From an uncultured Saprospiraceae bacterium (GTDB taxonomy: Bacteria > Bacteroidota > Bacteroidia > Chitinophagales > Saprospiraceae): 42,836 nucleotides of DNA. The stretch lies in NCBI GenBank assembly GCA_937927575.1, contig CALBEE010000033.1, positions 1 to 42,836 of the forward strand. Direction: 5' to 3'. The position numbers were made by a program, and so were the translations under genes. The notes under the pieces were generated by a model that was not told the origin of the DNA, did not search any database, and saw only the letters and a program-made list of their open reading frames with translations. This document shows, piece after piece, positions 1-8,323 of this stretch. Every line of letters begins with the position of its first letter. The stretch's first letter is position 1.

Positions 1-189
1 AATCAATCTTTTAAAATGGGCCTTGGAGTAGCGTTCGGTTTGAGATATAAATTATCAGATGTAACATCTGTATATTGTAGTCCTAATTACTTTAGCTACA
101 TAACGTCGTTCACTAAGAGATCTGAATCTCATTCTGAGAATTATAGTTTACTCGGATTGCAAATTGGAATGAGTTATAAATTAAATTAG
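1..189 (+). CDS. C-terminus of an outer-membrane beta-barrel protein (partial)
   Basis: Frame 1 is open from the window edge to a TAG at 187-189 and encodes 62 residues. Alternating hydrophobic and polar residues and an end of the form GLQIGMSYKLN are typical of the last beta strands of small Bacteroidota outer-membrane barrels. The N-terminus lies outside the window, so the family cannot be named. No terminator follows directly; the first good plus-strand terminator is about 420 bases downstream. Confidence 0.6.
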   Translation, partial: NQSFKMGLGVAFGLRYKLSDVTSVYCSPNYFSYITSFTKRSESHSENYSLLGLQIGMSYKLN

Positions 190-636
190 GTGCTTTAATG
201 GCCTATAGATGGCTCTTACTTTATTCGATAACGAAATTAGTAGTCTTCACATTTAATCGATTATAGTAGATACTGCCTTATCCGAAATAGTTGCTTTATT
301 AGTATGATAGATGGAATGGTAATTATCTAATATAATTTCATGTTTCACTAGAGTGCTACCAATGTCTATCTTCTGACTTATTGATTTGGATTAATACTTT
401 TAGCACTTGAGGCATTTCTAGATTGATCTGAGGTGTCACATTTCACCCATTTGGGTGAAGGACGTAAAAAAATCAAATCGTTTCTTTGATAATATTATAG
501 GGTCGTCAGCTATTGTGATGACGATACAGTGTTTGCGCAATAACTTAATTGCGATGATACGGCTATTAACATATGCAAAACCCTGAATTTCGTAATTCTA
601 TTCAAGTTAAGAGGTAGTGTAAGGTGCTGCCTCTTT
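190..636. other. Non-coding stretch with palindrome and three hairpins
   Basis: About 450 bases without a convincing gene. It holds a perfect inverted repeat at 442-459 (8-base arms TTCACCCA/TGGGTGAA, 2-base spacer), hairpins at 503-524 (TCGTCA/TGACGA) and 536-553 (CGCAAT/ATTGCG), and a plus-strand intrinsic terminator at 609-639. The only short ATG frame near the 3' end (starting about 572) has 14 codons and looks random. A small RNA ending at the terminator, or a long 3' UTR of the upstream barrel gene, would both fit. Confidence 0.5.
442..459. promoter_or_regulatory. Perfect palindrome, possible operator
   Basis: Two 8-base arms (442-449 and 452-459) match perfectly around a 2-base centre. 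Length and symmetry suit a dimeric regulator's binding site. No promoter consensus is evident beside it, so the target gene is unknown. Confidence 0.3.
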
Positions 637-639
637 TTA
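609..639 (+). terminator. Intrinsic terminator (plus strand)
   Basis: A 9-base stem (609-617 with 627-635, one G-U pair) is followed by a run of T. It abuts the stop codon of the minus-strand regulator gene. No T-run lies on the minus side, so it acts on plus-strand transcription entering from the left. Confidence 0.65.
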
Positions 640-1449
640 TTTGGCTTTGCTTTCTTCTAGTATTTTTCGAGTTTCTGGTAATGGATCGATGCCAAATTCA
701 GTTTCTAATATAGCCTCACAAGCATTATAGGTTTTAATGACCATAGGGCGATTTCCATTTAATAAATAGGCTTTCATTTGTAAGCGATAGGCTTCCTCCC
801 ATGTATTGTCTATTTGTAATGCGCGTTGAGCTAAACGGATGGCTTCGGCAGGTAAGGTTTGAAGTTGTAATTCACCTAAACTCATATAAGCATTCAGAAT
901 GATCAGTTGAATTCGTTCACGTTCTTCGGACGACCAATCTTCATACAGACGATTAGTCATGTATACACCTCTATCGAATTCAAGAGCTTTGGTATATGCT
1001 TCTATCGCTATATTTTGATTTTTGTGAAAATTTTGATTTCCAAGAACTATCAATGATTCTAATAGGTCAATATCAACGACTATAGACTCTAATTCTAAGT
1101 GATATAAGGATCCATTTCTAATTATGTATGAGGGTTCTTGTCCTTTAGGGCGATTAGGTTCTAAAGCCTTGTTAGCACCATGATGCGCAACTTTAAAATT
1201 TTGTAGACCAGCTTTGCCATCAAGGTCGTACCAGATTCTATCGATGATCTGTTCTTTATGAAGGCCTTGCCGTTTTCGACTGGTAATCAGAAATTGAAAC
1301 AACTGAAGACTTGCGTCTCTACCAAATTGTTTTGCATCAATACGAAGACCGTCTATAGTCACTCCAAAGTTTCCTAAGGTTTGAACATAGATTTGCGCCG
1401 TATCGATTTGGGCTAATATAGATTGTATTTCTGAAGATATACTACCCAC
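637..1449 (-). CDS. SARP/BTAD-type transcriptional regulator
   Basis: 270 residues. The N-terminus (about 20-115) matches an OmpR-like winged helix of the SARP type, opening LGNFGVTIDG. The C-terminus (about 150-265) is a bacterial transcriptional activator domain with LYEDWSSEER, EEAYRLQMKAYL and a closing FGIDPLPET. These are SARP hallmarks, which are common in actinomycetes and unusual in Bacteroidota. The start is GTG; it overlaps the TAG stop of the upstream gene by one base (TAGTG), which supports this start and suggests translational coupling. No later in-frame ATG would keep the winged helix. By position it may control the phasin-like genes or be controlled with them; this is inference. 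Confidence 0.7.
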   Translation of the reverse strand: MGSISSEIQSILAQIDTAQIYVQTLGNFGVTIDGLRIDAKQFGRDASLQLFQFLITSRKRQGLHKEQIIDRIWYDLDGKAGLQNFKVAHHGANKALEPNRPKGQEPSYIIRNGSLYHLELESIVVDIDLLESLIVLGNQNFHKNQNIAIEAYTKALEFDRGVYMTNRLYEDWSSEERERIQLIILNAYMSLGELQLQTLPAEAIRLAQRALQIDNTWEEAYRLQMKAYLLNGNRPMVIKTYNACEAILETEFGIDPLPETRKILEESKAK

Positions 1450-1967
1450 TATTTTGACTTCTTCAGTTGGTCTATTTTACTATTCAGAGCCGCTAATTCC
1501 TTCGATATCGATTCTAGTCTTTCCATTACTTTGTCATTGTCTCTTCCTAATACTCCTAAGACATTATCAAAATCTAATTTTTTTCCTATTTCGTCCTTTA
1601 CGCTACCTATACGATCTTGTATTTGCTCTTGTACATATTCCGCTTGTTTCATTGGATCACGTAATGTATCCATGACAAGTTTTGGTGCTTCGGCTGTCAC
1701 TTTCTTCCAAATACCAAAGCTCTTGGATAAAATTCCTTTTTGCTCTTCAGGCGTCTTATCAACAATCGCATTTTTAGTGAGATCTGCTAGATTTGACTGG
1801 ATGAAATTAAGTGCTTCTTCAACTTCTAAAAATTTGCTTTCTGTTCCACTTTGTACATGTCTAATATTTCCTCTCCATTGTACCTCATGAGCTCCATCAT
1901 CACCATCAAATATCTTTTGAGTGAAACGGATCATAAATGATGCTGTTTCTTCTTTTCGTGTTGCCAT
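1449..1967 (-). CDS. Coiled-coil protein of the phasin neighbourhood, function unknown
   Basis: 172 residues, soluble, with no signal peptide. Residues 10-65 form a small domain (FMIRFTQKIFDGDDG, then VQWRGNIRHVQSG) ending in a predicted helix. From memory, similar N-termini occur in proteins beside polyhydroxyalkanoate or phasin genes in other phyla. The remainder is charged helix, with a C-terminal heptad-rich segment (about 140-172) likely to form a coiled coil. It is coupled by a one-base overlap to the downstream regulator. A bidirectional terminator lies between it and the phasin-like gene upstream, so it probably has its own promoter. No enzymatic motif was seen. Confidence 0.55.
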   Translation of the reverse strand: MATRKEETASFMIRFTQKIFDGDDGAHEVQWRGNIRHVQSGTESKFLEVEEALNFIQSNLADLTKNAIVDKTPEEQKGILSKSFGIWKKVTAEAPKLVMDTLRDPMKQAEYVQEQIQDRIGSVKDEIGKKLDFDNVLGVLGRDNDKVMERLESISKELAALNSKIDQLKKSK

Positions 1968-2030
1968 ATAATTAATATTTATCTGTAAGTGAAATTACGT
2001 TTTTTTGTGAGTAGATACCTATAAAATATA

Positions 2031-2063
2031 AAAGGGACTCATAGCTTTCGCTAGAGTCCCTTT
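2031..2063 (-). terminator. Strong intrinsic terminator after phasin-like genes
   Basis: A 10-base perfect stem (2031-2040 with 2054-2063) is topped by a TAGC/GCTA extension and a 4-base loop. On the minus strand the stem is followed by TTTTATATTTTAT, so it ends transcription of the gene at 2085-2555. The other strand has only a short T-run. Confidence 0.75.
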
Positions 2064-2084
2064 CTTATAATCCTAGAGTTATGC

Positions 2085-2555
2085 CTAATTCAATGAAAAT
2101 ATTTTTTTAAATCTTTTGACACCACTTTCCATTTGACCTTTCATATCTGCTACTGTTTCAAAGAAGATATCTTGTTGCTTAGCAGTAATCTTAAGACCAT
2201 TTTTTACAGTCTTATCTGTTAGTTTTATCCACTTGTCACTGTTATTCGTGATTCCTTCGACTACGCTATCTGCTATTTTTAGTCCCATATTATTGATACT
2301 TTTTGCAGTACCAGTAATGACTTCAGGAGTAGCGTTTTCTTTGATGATTTCCGTAGTAGTATCTACCGCTTTTTTCACTTTTGTCTTAGCATATTCGTTT
2401 ACCATTGTAACGTTAGATTTGATATCTTCCATTACTTCAGTTACTACTTTTTTAGACTCTTTATTCATTGTCTGGGCAGTCCCTTTGATAGCTTTTACAC
2501 TGTCATTGAAATCTATTTTTACTTCTTTATTTTTCTTTGCTCTTTTAGTAGCCAT
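2085..2555 (-). CDS. Phasin-like granule-associated protein
   Basis: 156 residues, almost wholly alpha-helical, Lys/Thr/Ala-rich, with no signal peptide. The N-terminus (about 2-12) is very basic (MATKRAKKNKEVK). The C-terminal half carries GLKITAKQQDIFFETVADMK and a following amphipathic helix. This aligns with residues about 60-100 of the neighbouring 272-residue protein (GVKIYGKQQDIALDALEGIV), so the two are paralogues. Length, helicity and heptad-like spacing suit phasins, which coat polymer or lipid granules. No PHA synthase gene lies in the window, so the granule may hold neutral lipid instead. Transcribed just downstream of its paralogue (51-base gap) and followed by a strong terminator. 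Confidence 0.6.
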   Translation of the reverse strand: MATKRAKKNKEVKIDFNDSVKAIKGTAQTMNKESKKVVTEVMEDIKSNVTMVNEYAKTKVKKAVDTTTEIIKENATPEVITGTAKSINNMGLKIADSVVEGITNNSDKWIKLTDKTVKNGLKITAKQQDIFFETVADMKGQMESGVKRFKKIFSLN

Positions 2556-2606
2556 GATGTTGTATTTTTATTTCTAATGATTTTTGATTCAAGTAATAGA
2601 TATGAT

Positions 2607-3425
2607 TTACTTAGCGATTTTCTTCGCTTCATTGATCCATTGCTTAGTATTTGCGGTAGCGTAAATTTTGCCTTTACCTTCTAAGATAGCATCTACTTTC
2701 TTTTGAGAAGATTTAGCTAATTGAGCTACAGTTTTAATTCCTCCATTAGATAGTATTTGACTAGTCTTCGGTCCTACTCCGGTAATGTCGGTTAGTTGAG
2801 CGGCCTTTACTTTTTTAGCTTTTGTAGCAGCTGTTCCTTTTGACTTTGTGATAGACTTCGCCGTTTTGGTAGCCTTAGCTTTTACCGCTTTAGTAGCCTT
2901 TTTTGTTTTAGGCGTTGCAGTCATTTTAGCAGCTTTATCTTCCATTTGAGTAGCTGCATTTTCTATGCTCTTTTTAGTTTTGGCAATCGTCTTTTTGGCT
3001 TCCTTCACTGAAGCTTTAGCTTTTGTTTCTACATCTTGCATAGAGTGCTCTATTTTATCACTAACTGTTGCGATCGCATTTTCTATAGCGTCTTTAGCTT
3101 CGGCAGTTTTAGCTTTCACTTCTTTGATAATATTGAATCCTACAAGCTTTTGTAGTCTTTGTGCTCCCTTACCATATTGAGAAACGATGCCTTCTAAGGC
3201 GTCTAAAGCAATATCTTGTTGCTTTCCATATATCTTAACACCACCTTTCACGGCTTTTTGTAAGATTTTATTCCATTCATTTCCTGCTCTGTAAGCTTCA
3301 TCTACTAATGTCTCAGTCACTTGGTAAGTAGTATCATATATCTTGCCTGCAGCTGTGATAGATTGATCGATTTTTTGATCTACAGTTTTAAGATATTCAG
3401 TTGTTGTTGCTTTCTTAGTAGCCAT
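2607..3425 (-). CDS. Phasin-like protein fused to H1-like tail and helix-hairpin-helix domain
   Basis: 272 residues in three parts. Residues 1-105 are a phasin-like helical region with GVKIYGKQQDIALDALEGIV, shared with the downstream paralogue. Residues about 105-205 are a Lys/Ala/Thr-rich segment (ATKAVKAKATKTAKS) like histone H1 or bacterial nucleoid proteins. Residues about 208-270 are a helix-hairpin-helix region (LTDITGVGPKTSQILSNGG) of the kind that binds DNA backbone or mediates protein contacts. The combination suggests a granule-to-nucleoid tether, functionally similar to Ralstonia PhaM; this is inference from architecture. First gene of a probable two-gene operon, preceded by a TAnnTTTG element. 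Confidence 0.65.
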   Translation of the reverse strand: MATKKATTTEYLKTVDQKIDQSITAAGKIYDTTYQVTETLVDEAYRAGNEWNKILQKAVKGGVKIYGKQQDIALDALEGIVSQYGKGAQRLQKLVGFNIIKEVKAKTAEAKDAIENAIATVSDKIEHSMQDVETKAKASVKEAKKTIAKTKKSIENAATQMEDKAAKMTATPKTKKATKAVKAKATKTAKSITKSKGTAATKAKKVKAAQLTDITGVGPKTSQILSNGGIKTVAQLAKSSQKKVDAILEGKGKIYATANTKQWINEAKKIAK

Positions 3426-3455
3426 TACGTATGTATTTATTTAATAATTATAGTG

Positions 3456-3463
3456 CAAATGTA
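3456..3463 (-). promoter_or_regulatory. Putative -7 promoter element for the phasin-like operon
   Basis: The minus strand reads TACATTTG, an exact match to the Bacteroidota TAnnTTTG consensus, about 31 bases upstream of the ATG at 3425. No clear TTTG -33 box sits 19 bases further upstream, so this rests on one half of the consensus. Confidence 0.35.
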
Positions 3464-3493
3464 AATACACCGAGTTACAGCAGGGTTACACAA

Positions 3494-3838
3494 GCACTTT
3501 TGCGCAGCAAAAGTGCGTAGTCGGAGTGTGAGTACGGCTTTCGCAGACAAGAGTGGCTTGCGCAGCAAACGCGCGAAGTCTTAGTATAATGTGGCTTTCA
3601 AAGAAAACACATGGGCTAAGAAAACGTGCGTACTCCGAAAAGCTATTTTTAGCGCAGCAAAAGTGCGTAGTCGGAGTGGGAGTACGGCTTTCGCAGACAA
3701 GAGTGGCTTGCGCAGCAAACGCGCGATGTCTTAGTATAATGTGGCTTTCAAAGAAAACACATGGGCTAAGAAAACGTTCGTACTCCGAAAAGCTATTTTT
3801 TGCGCAGCAAAAGTGCGTAGTCGGAGTGGCAGCCAAGT
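3494..3838. repeat. 150-bp tandem repeat, two full copies plus a partial third
   Basis: GCGCAGCAAAAGTGCGTAG recurs at 3502, 3652 and 3802, a period of exactly 150. Copies 3502-3651 and 3652-3801 differ at about four positions; the third breaks off near 3838. A perfect 10-base inverted repeat (3494-3503 with 3507-3516, loop GCA) opens the array. Each unit contains smaller inverted repeats, including ATGTG/CACAT arms around 3590 and ACTCCGA/TCGGAGT arms that span copy junctions. Several frames stay open on both strands, but they follow the repeat and are not credible genes. Confidence 0.85.
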
Positions 3839-4240
3839 GTTTTACGTAATAAAACACGAAGTCGGAAGGAGCATGTGGCTTGCGCAGCAAACACATGGAT
3901 TCCGAGTAAGGAAGTCGAGGAGCTGTAAGATGGATTTCCGTAAAACACGAAGTCGGAAGGAGAATGTGGCTTGCGCAGCAAACAAATGGCTTCCGAGCGA
4001 TGCCATAGAAGGGCTGTAAAATGGAAGTCGGAAGAAGAATGTGGCTTGCGCAGCAAAGACATGGGTTCCGAGCGAGGCAATAAAAGGGCTGCAAGATGGA
4101 TTTCAATAAAACACGAAGTCGGAAGGAAAATGTGGCTTGCGCAGCCAACACATGGGTTCCGAACGAGGCATTAGAGAAGCGTTAGAATGGATTACAGTAA
4201 AATGGAAGTCGATACGAGAATGTAGCTTGCGAAGCAGACA
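3839..4240. repeat. Degenerate 75-91-bp hairpin repeats
   Basis: TGTGGCTTGCGCAGC recurs at 3874, 3965, 4040 and 4131, with a decayed copy at 4221. The periods are 91, 75, 91 and 90; the short one lacks a 16-base block ending in AAAACACG. Each unit folds as nested arms: outer TCGGAA/TTCCGA, then ATGTG/CACAT, then TTGC-GCA-GCAA at the tip. It shares the GTGGCTTGCGCAGCAAAC core with the 150-bp repeats to its left, so both belong to one family. Copies decay toward the right end. Confidence 0.8.
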
Positions 4241-4473
4241 TCTGGTATACTGACTTAAGCATTAGAAGAATCTTAAATCGACCAATGCCAAGCTTAAGTT
4301 ACTAATACATGGTTTAAGTAAATACTATTATTAGCCTACCTGCCCAAGCTTCCATACCATTTTTCATTATTTGTACTTATTGACTTGTAATTGGGTGGGC
4401 TACTTCCTATTTTACAGTATCAAGAGCATATTGAGTTTTAGGCTTATATACATTAGTAAAGAATTAAGATTAC
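4241..4473. other. Leader region upstream of the acyltransferase fusion gene
   Basis: About 230 AT-rich bases between the hairpin array and the ATG at 4474. No gene, strong hairpin or full promoter consensus could be recognised. The promoter for the large acyltransferase gene presumably lies here. Confidence 0.4.
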
Positions 4474-7400
4474 ATGCAGGAAATACTTTCTCATTCTACA
4501 TTTAAAAAGATAATTACAGACTTCGCTAAGTCTGCTAATCTTACAGTAGAGCAAGTAGAAAAAGATGCTATAGTATTTCTTAAAGAAATGTATACGCAGC
4601 AAAATCCTATAATTCAAACACTTGCTGTACGTGGATCGCAATATCTTTTAGATAAGGGATATGATACCACTATTGATGTAAATGCCAATGAAATAAAGAG
4701 TCTCGCTAAGACCATGCGACGACATCCTGTCGCTTTTGTAATGACACATAAAACCTATATTGATATGATGGTTTTAGGTGTGGCTTTGGCAAGGCATGGA
4801 CTACCGATTCCATACATTTTTGGAGGTATCAATATGAGTTTTCTTGGATTGGGTGAGTTAGGAAGGAAGTCAGGTGCGATTTTTATTCGAAGATCTTTTA
4901 AAGACAATCCACTGTATAAGTTGATTCTCAAGTTTTATATCTCATTTCTGATTGAACAGCAATCACATTTTATGTGGGCTATTGAAGGGACAAGATCGCG
5001 TACGGGTAAGATTTTGTGGCCCAAAATGGGTATCTTAAAGTATATCGTCGAAGCGGAAAAACTTACTCGTAAAGAAGTAAAATACATACCTGTATCCATA
5101 GTGTATGACCTTATTCCTGATGTAAAGGATATGATTGTCGAAGGCCGTGGATTTGAAAAGTCGCCAGAAAGTCTCATGTGGCTGATCAATTACATGCGTA
5201 AAATGATCAACACTGATTTGGGTAAAATTAGTATCAGATTTGGTGATGCTGTAGATAAGGATAGACTGGCGGATGTAGATTTACCGAAAGTGGTTGAGCA
5301 ATCGCACCAGCCTCAGATTCCAAAATTTGCTTTTGATCTTGTACATGATATTAATAGCATTACGCCGATCACTACCGGTTCTTTAATTTGCGCAGCCTTA
5401 TTAAGTACCTACGCTTTATCCAAACAAGGACTAGAAGAGGCAGTACATGAGCTGATGGAATTGATAGAAAATCATAAATCTGATGCACTGGTAGAACGTG
5501 GAAGACCATTTGGACAAAGTATTCAGACAGCTATTAATCGATTTATCAAAGAAGGAATACTCAAAAAAATAGGGGAGACTGGTAAACTCAGATATGCTAT
5601 AGTTCCAGAAAATTATATGCGTGCGTCCTATTATGCCAATATGTGCGTCCAGTATTTATACCATAGAGCTTTTATTGAATTGGCACTTATGAAAGTTGGG
5701 GCTTCTCGATCACAAAATCGAATGACGATTTTTTGGAAGGAGATAATGGAATTGCGAGAGCTTTTTAAGTTTGAGTTTTTCTATAGTAAGAAAGCATTGT
5801 TTAGCGATATTATTGAACGTGATTTGGATAATATTGATACCAAATGGGCAGATACCATTAGCAATCCAAAAGTGAGAGCAACCGCATTACTTTCTGGCCA
5901 AAAGATTTTGCTTTCACAGACTGTTTTATATACGTATGTAGAAGCTTATAAAGTAGTCGCGCAATGTTTATTGGATCTCGATAGTCGCACATCACTTTCA
6001 GAAAGTAGTTTGTTAGAGGAGTCCCTTCTCAAGGGTGAAGAGATGCATTGGCATGGTCTTATTCAAAGGATAGGATCGGTTTCCAAACCATTTGTAATGA
6101 ATGGTGTGAGATATGCCGCTAATAGGGAATATTGGAAACCTGATGGCAAGGTGAATCGTAAAGAAATCAAGAAGTGGCTTTCTTCATTAATTGATATATC
6201 TGAAAGAATCCAAAAGCTTCAATTGAAGATCACGGCCAGCAAGAAAAGTAATAAAAAAGTAATACCGCTGTCTAAGAAAATTATTCCAGGATCCAAAACT
6301 GAGATGATCACTTCCAAAGTAATTGAAGGTGAAGATGGACCTCGGATTGGAGCTTTTTTTGATTTAGATCGAACTTTGATCAAAGGATTTTCAGCTAAGA
6401 AATTTTTCCAAAAAAGATTAACTAGCGGTAAGATGACTTCTAAGGAAGTCTTAGCTCAATTTAATGGCGTAATGATCTATGCCATGGGCAATCGTAATTT
6501 TGCAGGTCTCGCAGCTATAGGCGCTAAAGGGATTAATGGTTTAGATGAAAGCTTATTTATAGAAACAGGTGAAGAAGTATATTATGAGCATTTAGCCAAA
6601 GAAATTTATCCTGAATCTAGAGCATTAGTGGATGCACATTTAGCTAAAGGACATACCGTGGCTATTATTTCAGCGGCCACGCCATATCAAGTCAATCCTG
6701 TAGCCAGAGATCTAGGCATAGATCATGTCATGTGTACGCGCATGGAAGTCGTGGAAGGTAAGTTTACAGGTAAAATAGTAGAACCTGCCTGTTGGGGAGA
6801 AGGTAAGGCGATCGCAGCAAGATCCTTAGCGCAGAAACTAGATCTAGATCTAAGCAAATCACACTTTTATACAGATAGCGCTGAAGATATTCAACTCATG
6901 GATATTGTTGGCTATCCACACCCTGTCAATCCAGATCATGAGTTAAGTAAAATAGCTTACGAGCGGAATTGGCCAATTCTTAGATTTAACGACGAGAAGC
7001 GTCCGGGCATTTCTAATTTATTAAGGACATTTTTAGCAGTAGGCTCTTTGGTGCCTGGCGCGATGAGTGGCGTTGTATCTGGAGCGGCCAATTGGTCTGT
7101 GAGAGATGGTGTAAATAATATGATGGCTACAGTAGGAGATGTAGGATGTACTATTGCAGGTATTAAGTTAGTCGTGCATAATGAACATAATGTTTGGGAT
7201 CATCGCCCTGCAGTTTTTTTATTCAATCATCAAAGTAATGTAGATCTTCTCATCATGGCGAAGATTCTTAGAAAAGATGCTGTGGGAGTAGGTAAAAAGG
7301 AATTACAATACACACCAGCAGGTCCTTTCCTTAAAGCCGCAGGCCTAATATTTTTAGATAGAAAAAATTCCGCTAAATCCATAGAAGCTTTGAAGCCAGC

Positions 7401-7743
7401 AGTCGAAGCTTTGAAGTCAGGCACTTCGATTGGTATCGCTCCAGAAGGGACTCGTAGTTATGATTATCAGTTAAGTACATTTAAGAAAGGTGCTTTTCAT
7501 ATAGCAATGCAGGCGGGTGTACCGATAGTGCCAGTAGTGATTAAAAATGCACACGATGTGATGCCTCGTGGTTCTAATTTTATAAAGCCTTCGGTAGTCG
7601 AAGTGGTGGTCTTGGATCCTATTTCTACTAAAAGATGGAAGAAAGAAACACTTGATAAAAATGTAAAGAAAGTTAGAGATCAATTTCTTAAAGTCTTGGG
7701 TCAAGATACAGTTGCTAAGAAGGGTAGAAAGAAGAAAAGGTAA
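4474..7743 (+). CDS. Trifunctional PlsB-HAD-PlsC fusion (glycerolipid acyltransferase)
   Basis: 1089 residues. (1) A PlsB-type glycerol-3-phosphate acyltransferase, residues 1 to about 420: HKTYID at 92-97, GAIFIRR at 134-140, EGTRSR at 171-176 and YIPVSIVYD near 204-212, then the family's C-terminal region (INSITPITTGSL). (2) A HAD-IB (SerB-like) phosphatase, about 625-840: DLDRT at 630-634, S733, K778, and D801/D805. (3) A PlsC-type domain, about 880-1080: H919 and D924 in NHQSNVD, FLDR, and PEGTRS from 990. All catalytic motifs look intact. Expected chemistry is glycerol-3-phosphate to lysophosphatidate to phosphatidate; the HAD part might make diacylglycerol, but its substrate is unproven. 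In M. tuberculosis the same domains are split between plsB2 and a HAD-PlsC protein. The C-terminus is very basic (KKGRKKKR). Confidence 0.85.
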   Translation: MQEILSHSTFKKIITDFAKSANLTVEQVEKDAIVFLKEMYTQQNPIIQTLAVRGSQYLLDKGYDTTIDVNANEIKSLAKTMRRHPVAFVMTHKTYIDMMVLGVALARHGLPIPYIFGGINMSFLGLGELGRKSGAIFIRRSFKDNPLYKLILKFYISFLIEQQSHFMWAIEGTRSRTGKILWPKMGILKYIVEAEKLTRKEVKYIPVSIVYDLIPDVKDMIVEGRGFEKSPESLMWLINYMRKMINTDLGKISIRFGDAVDKDRLADVDLPKVVEQSHQPQIPKFAFDLVHDINSITPITTGSLICAALLSTYALSKQGLEEAVHELMELIENHKSDALVERGRPFGQSIQTAINRFIKEGILKKIGETGKLRYAIVPENYMRASYYANMCVQYLYHRAFIELALMKVGASRSQNRMTIFWKEIMELRELFKFEFFYSKKALFSDIIERDLDNIDTKWADTISNPKVRATALLSGQKILLSQTVLYTYVEAYKVVAQCLLDLDSRTSLSESSLLEESLLKGEEMHWHGLIQRIGSVSKPFVMNGVRYAANREYWKPDGKVNRKEIKKWLSSLIDISERIQKLQLKITASKKSNKKVIPLSKKIIPGSKTEMITSKVIEGEDGPRIGAFFDLDRTLIKGFSAKKFFQKRLTSGKMTSKEVLAQFNGVMIYAMGNRNFAGLAAIGAKGINGLDESLFIETGEEVYYEHLAKEIYPESRALVDAHLAKGHTVAIISAATPYQVNPVARDLGIDHVMCTRMEVVEGKFTGKIVEPACWGEGKAIAARSLAQKLDLDLSKSHFYTDSAEDIQLMDIVGYPHPVNPDHELSKIAYERNWPILRFNDEKRPGISNLLRTFLAVGSLVPGAMSGVVSGAANWSVRDGVNNMMATVGDVGCTIAGIKLVVHNEHNVWDHRPAVFLFNHQSNVDLLIMAKILRKDAVGVGKKELQYTPAGPFLKAAGLIFLDRKNSAKSIEALKPAVEALKSGTSIGIAPEGTRSYDYQLSTFKKGAFHIAMQAGVPIVPVVIKNAHDVMPRGSNFIKPSVVEVVVLDPISTKRWKKETLDKNVKKVRDQFLKVLGQDTVAKKGRKKKR

Positions 7744-7816
7744 TATTTGCTAATTCGCCAAATAAGTAATTTAGTGTATTCCTTTATAAAACAGTAAATA
7801 TTTATATCATTCAATC

Positions 7817-8236
7817 ATGGACGAAATTTCTTTTTCATATTTGAATAAACTAGCAGAGCAGATGATTACGATAAGCTCGTTATTAGGTGGTTTTTCTATA
7901 GCTGTGATTGCTAATCTTCTAACTTCAGATCTCAAGACGAAATTAAATAAGTACTTCGTAGCTGCTTCTACTTTGGCGGCTTGCTTTTTTTTGATTACAG
8001 TATTTGCAATGACCAATCTACTTCTTAAAACTACTACAGGTTTTCCTCTTAAGGTAGATCAGAGTTCATTAGAAATCCCTAAGTTAATTGGTGCGACTTC
8101 ATTCTATTTAGGAATAATATCGCTGTTAACATTAATCTCATTGTCAGGTTGGACAAAATCAAAGAAGCTCGGCATTTTTACGACAACTATTGGAATAATA
8201 ACTCTGATAATTACCATTTTGATGACGGGAATATAG
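7817..8236 (+). CDS. Small membrane protein with four predicted helices
   Basis: 139 residues. Hydrophobic segments lie at about 16-36, 47-69, 90-110 and 117-137. The N-terminus (MDEISFSYLNKLAEQMITIS) is short and has no signal peptide. A positive patch follows helix three (WTKSKKLG). I do not recognise the family. It lies 73 bases after the acyltransferase fusion on the same strand and could be cotranscribed, which would place it near lipid synthesis, but nothing in the sequence shows a function. It faces the WS/DGAT gene convergently. Confidence 0.55.
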   Translation: MDEISFSYLNKLAEQMITISSLLGGFSIAVIANLLTSDLKTKLNKYFVAASTLAACFFLITVFAMTNLLLKTTTGFPLKVDQSSLEIPKLIGATSFYLGIISLLTLISLSGWTKSKKLGIFTTTIGIITLIITILMTGI

Positions 8237-8323
8237 ACTTAAGTCATAGTCGAAAGGCAGTACATGGTATATCGATTTTGCTGGGACAAAAGAGATAAGT
8301 GTCTATTTACTTAGCAATAATCA

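Noticed and set aside
3486-4174. Several overlapping open frames on both strands (up to 221 residues)
   Set aside because: They follow the tandem repeats, are open on both strands at once, and their translations are repeat-derived with no protein-like composition.
3494-4240. Possible CRISPR array
   Set aside because: Repeat units are 75-150 bases, adjoin without unique spacers of equal length, and no cas gene is present.
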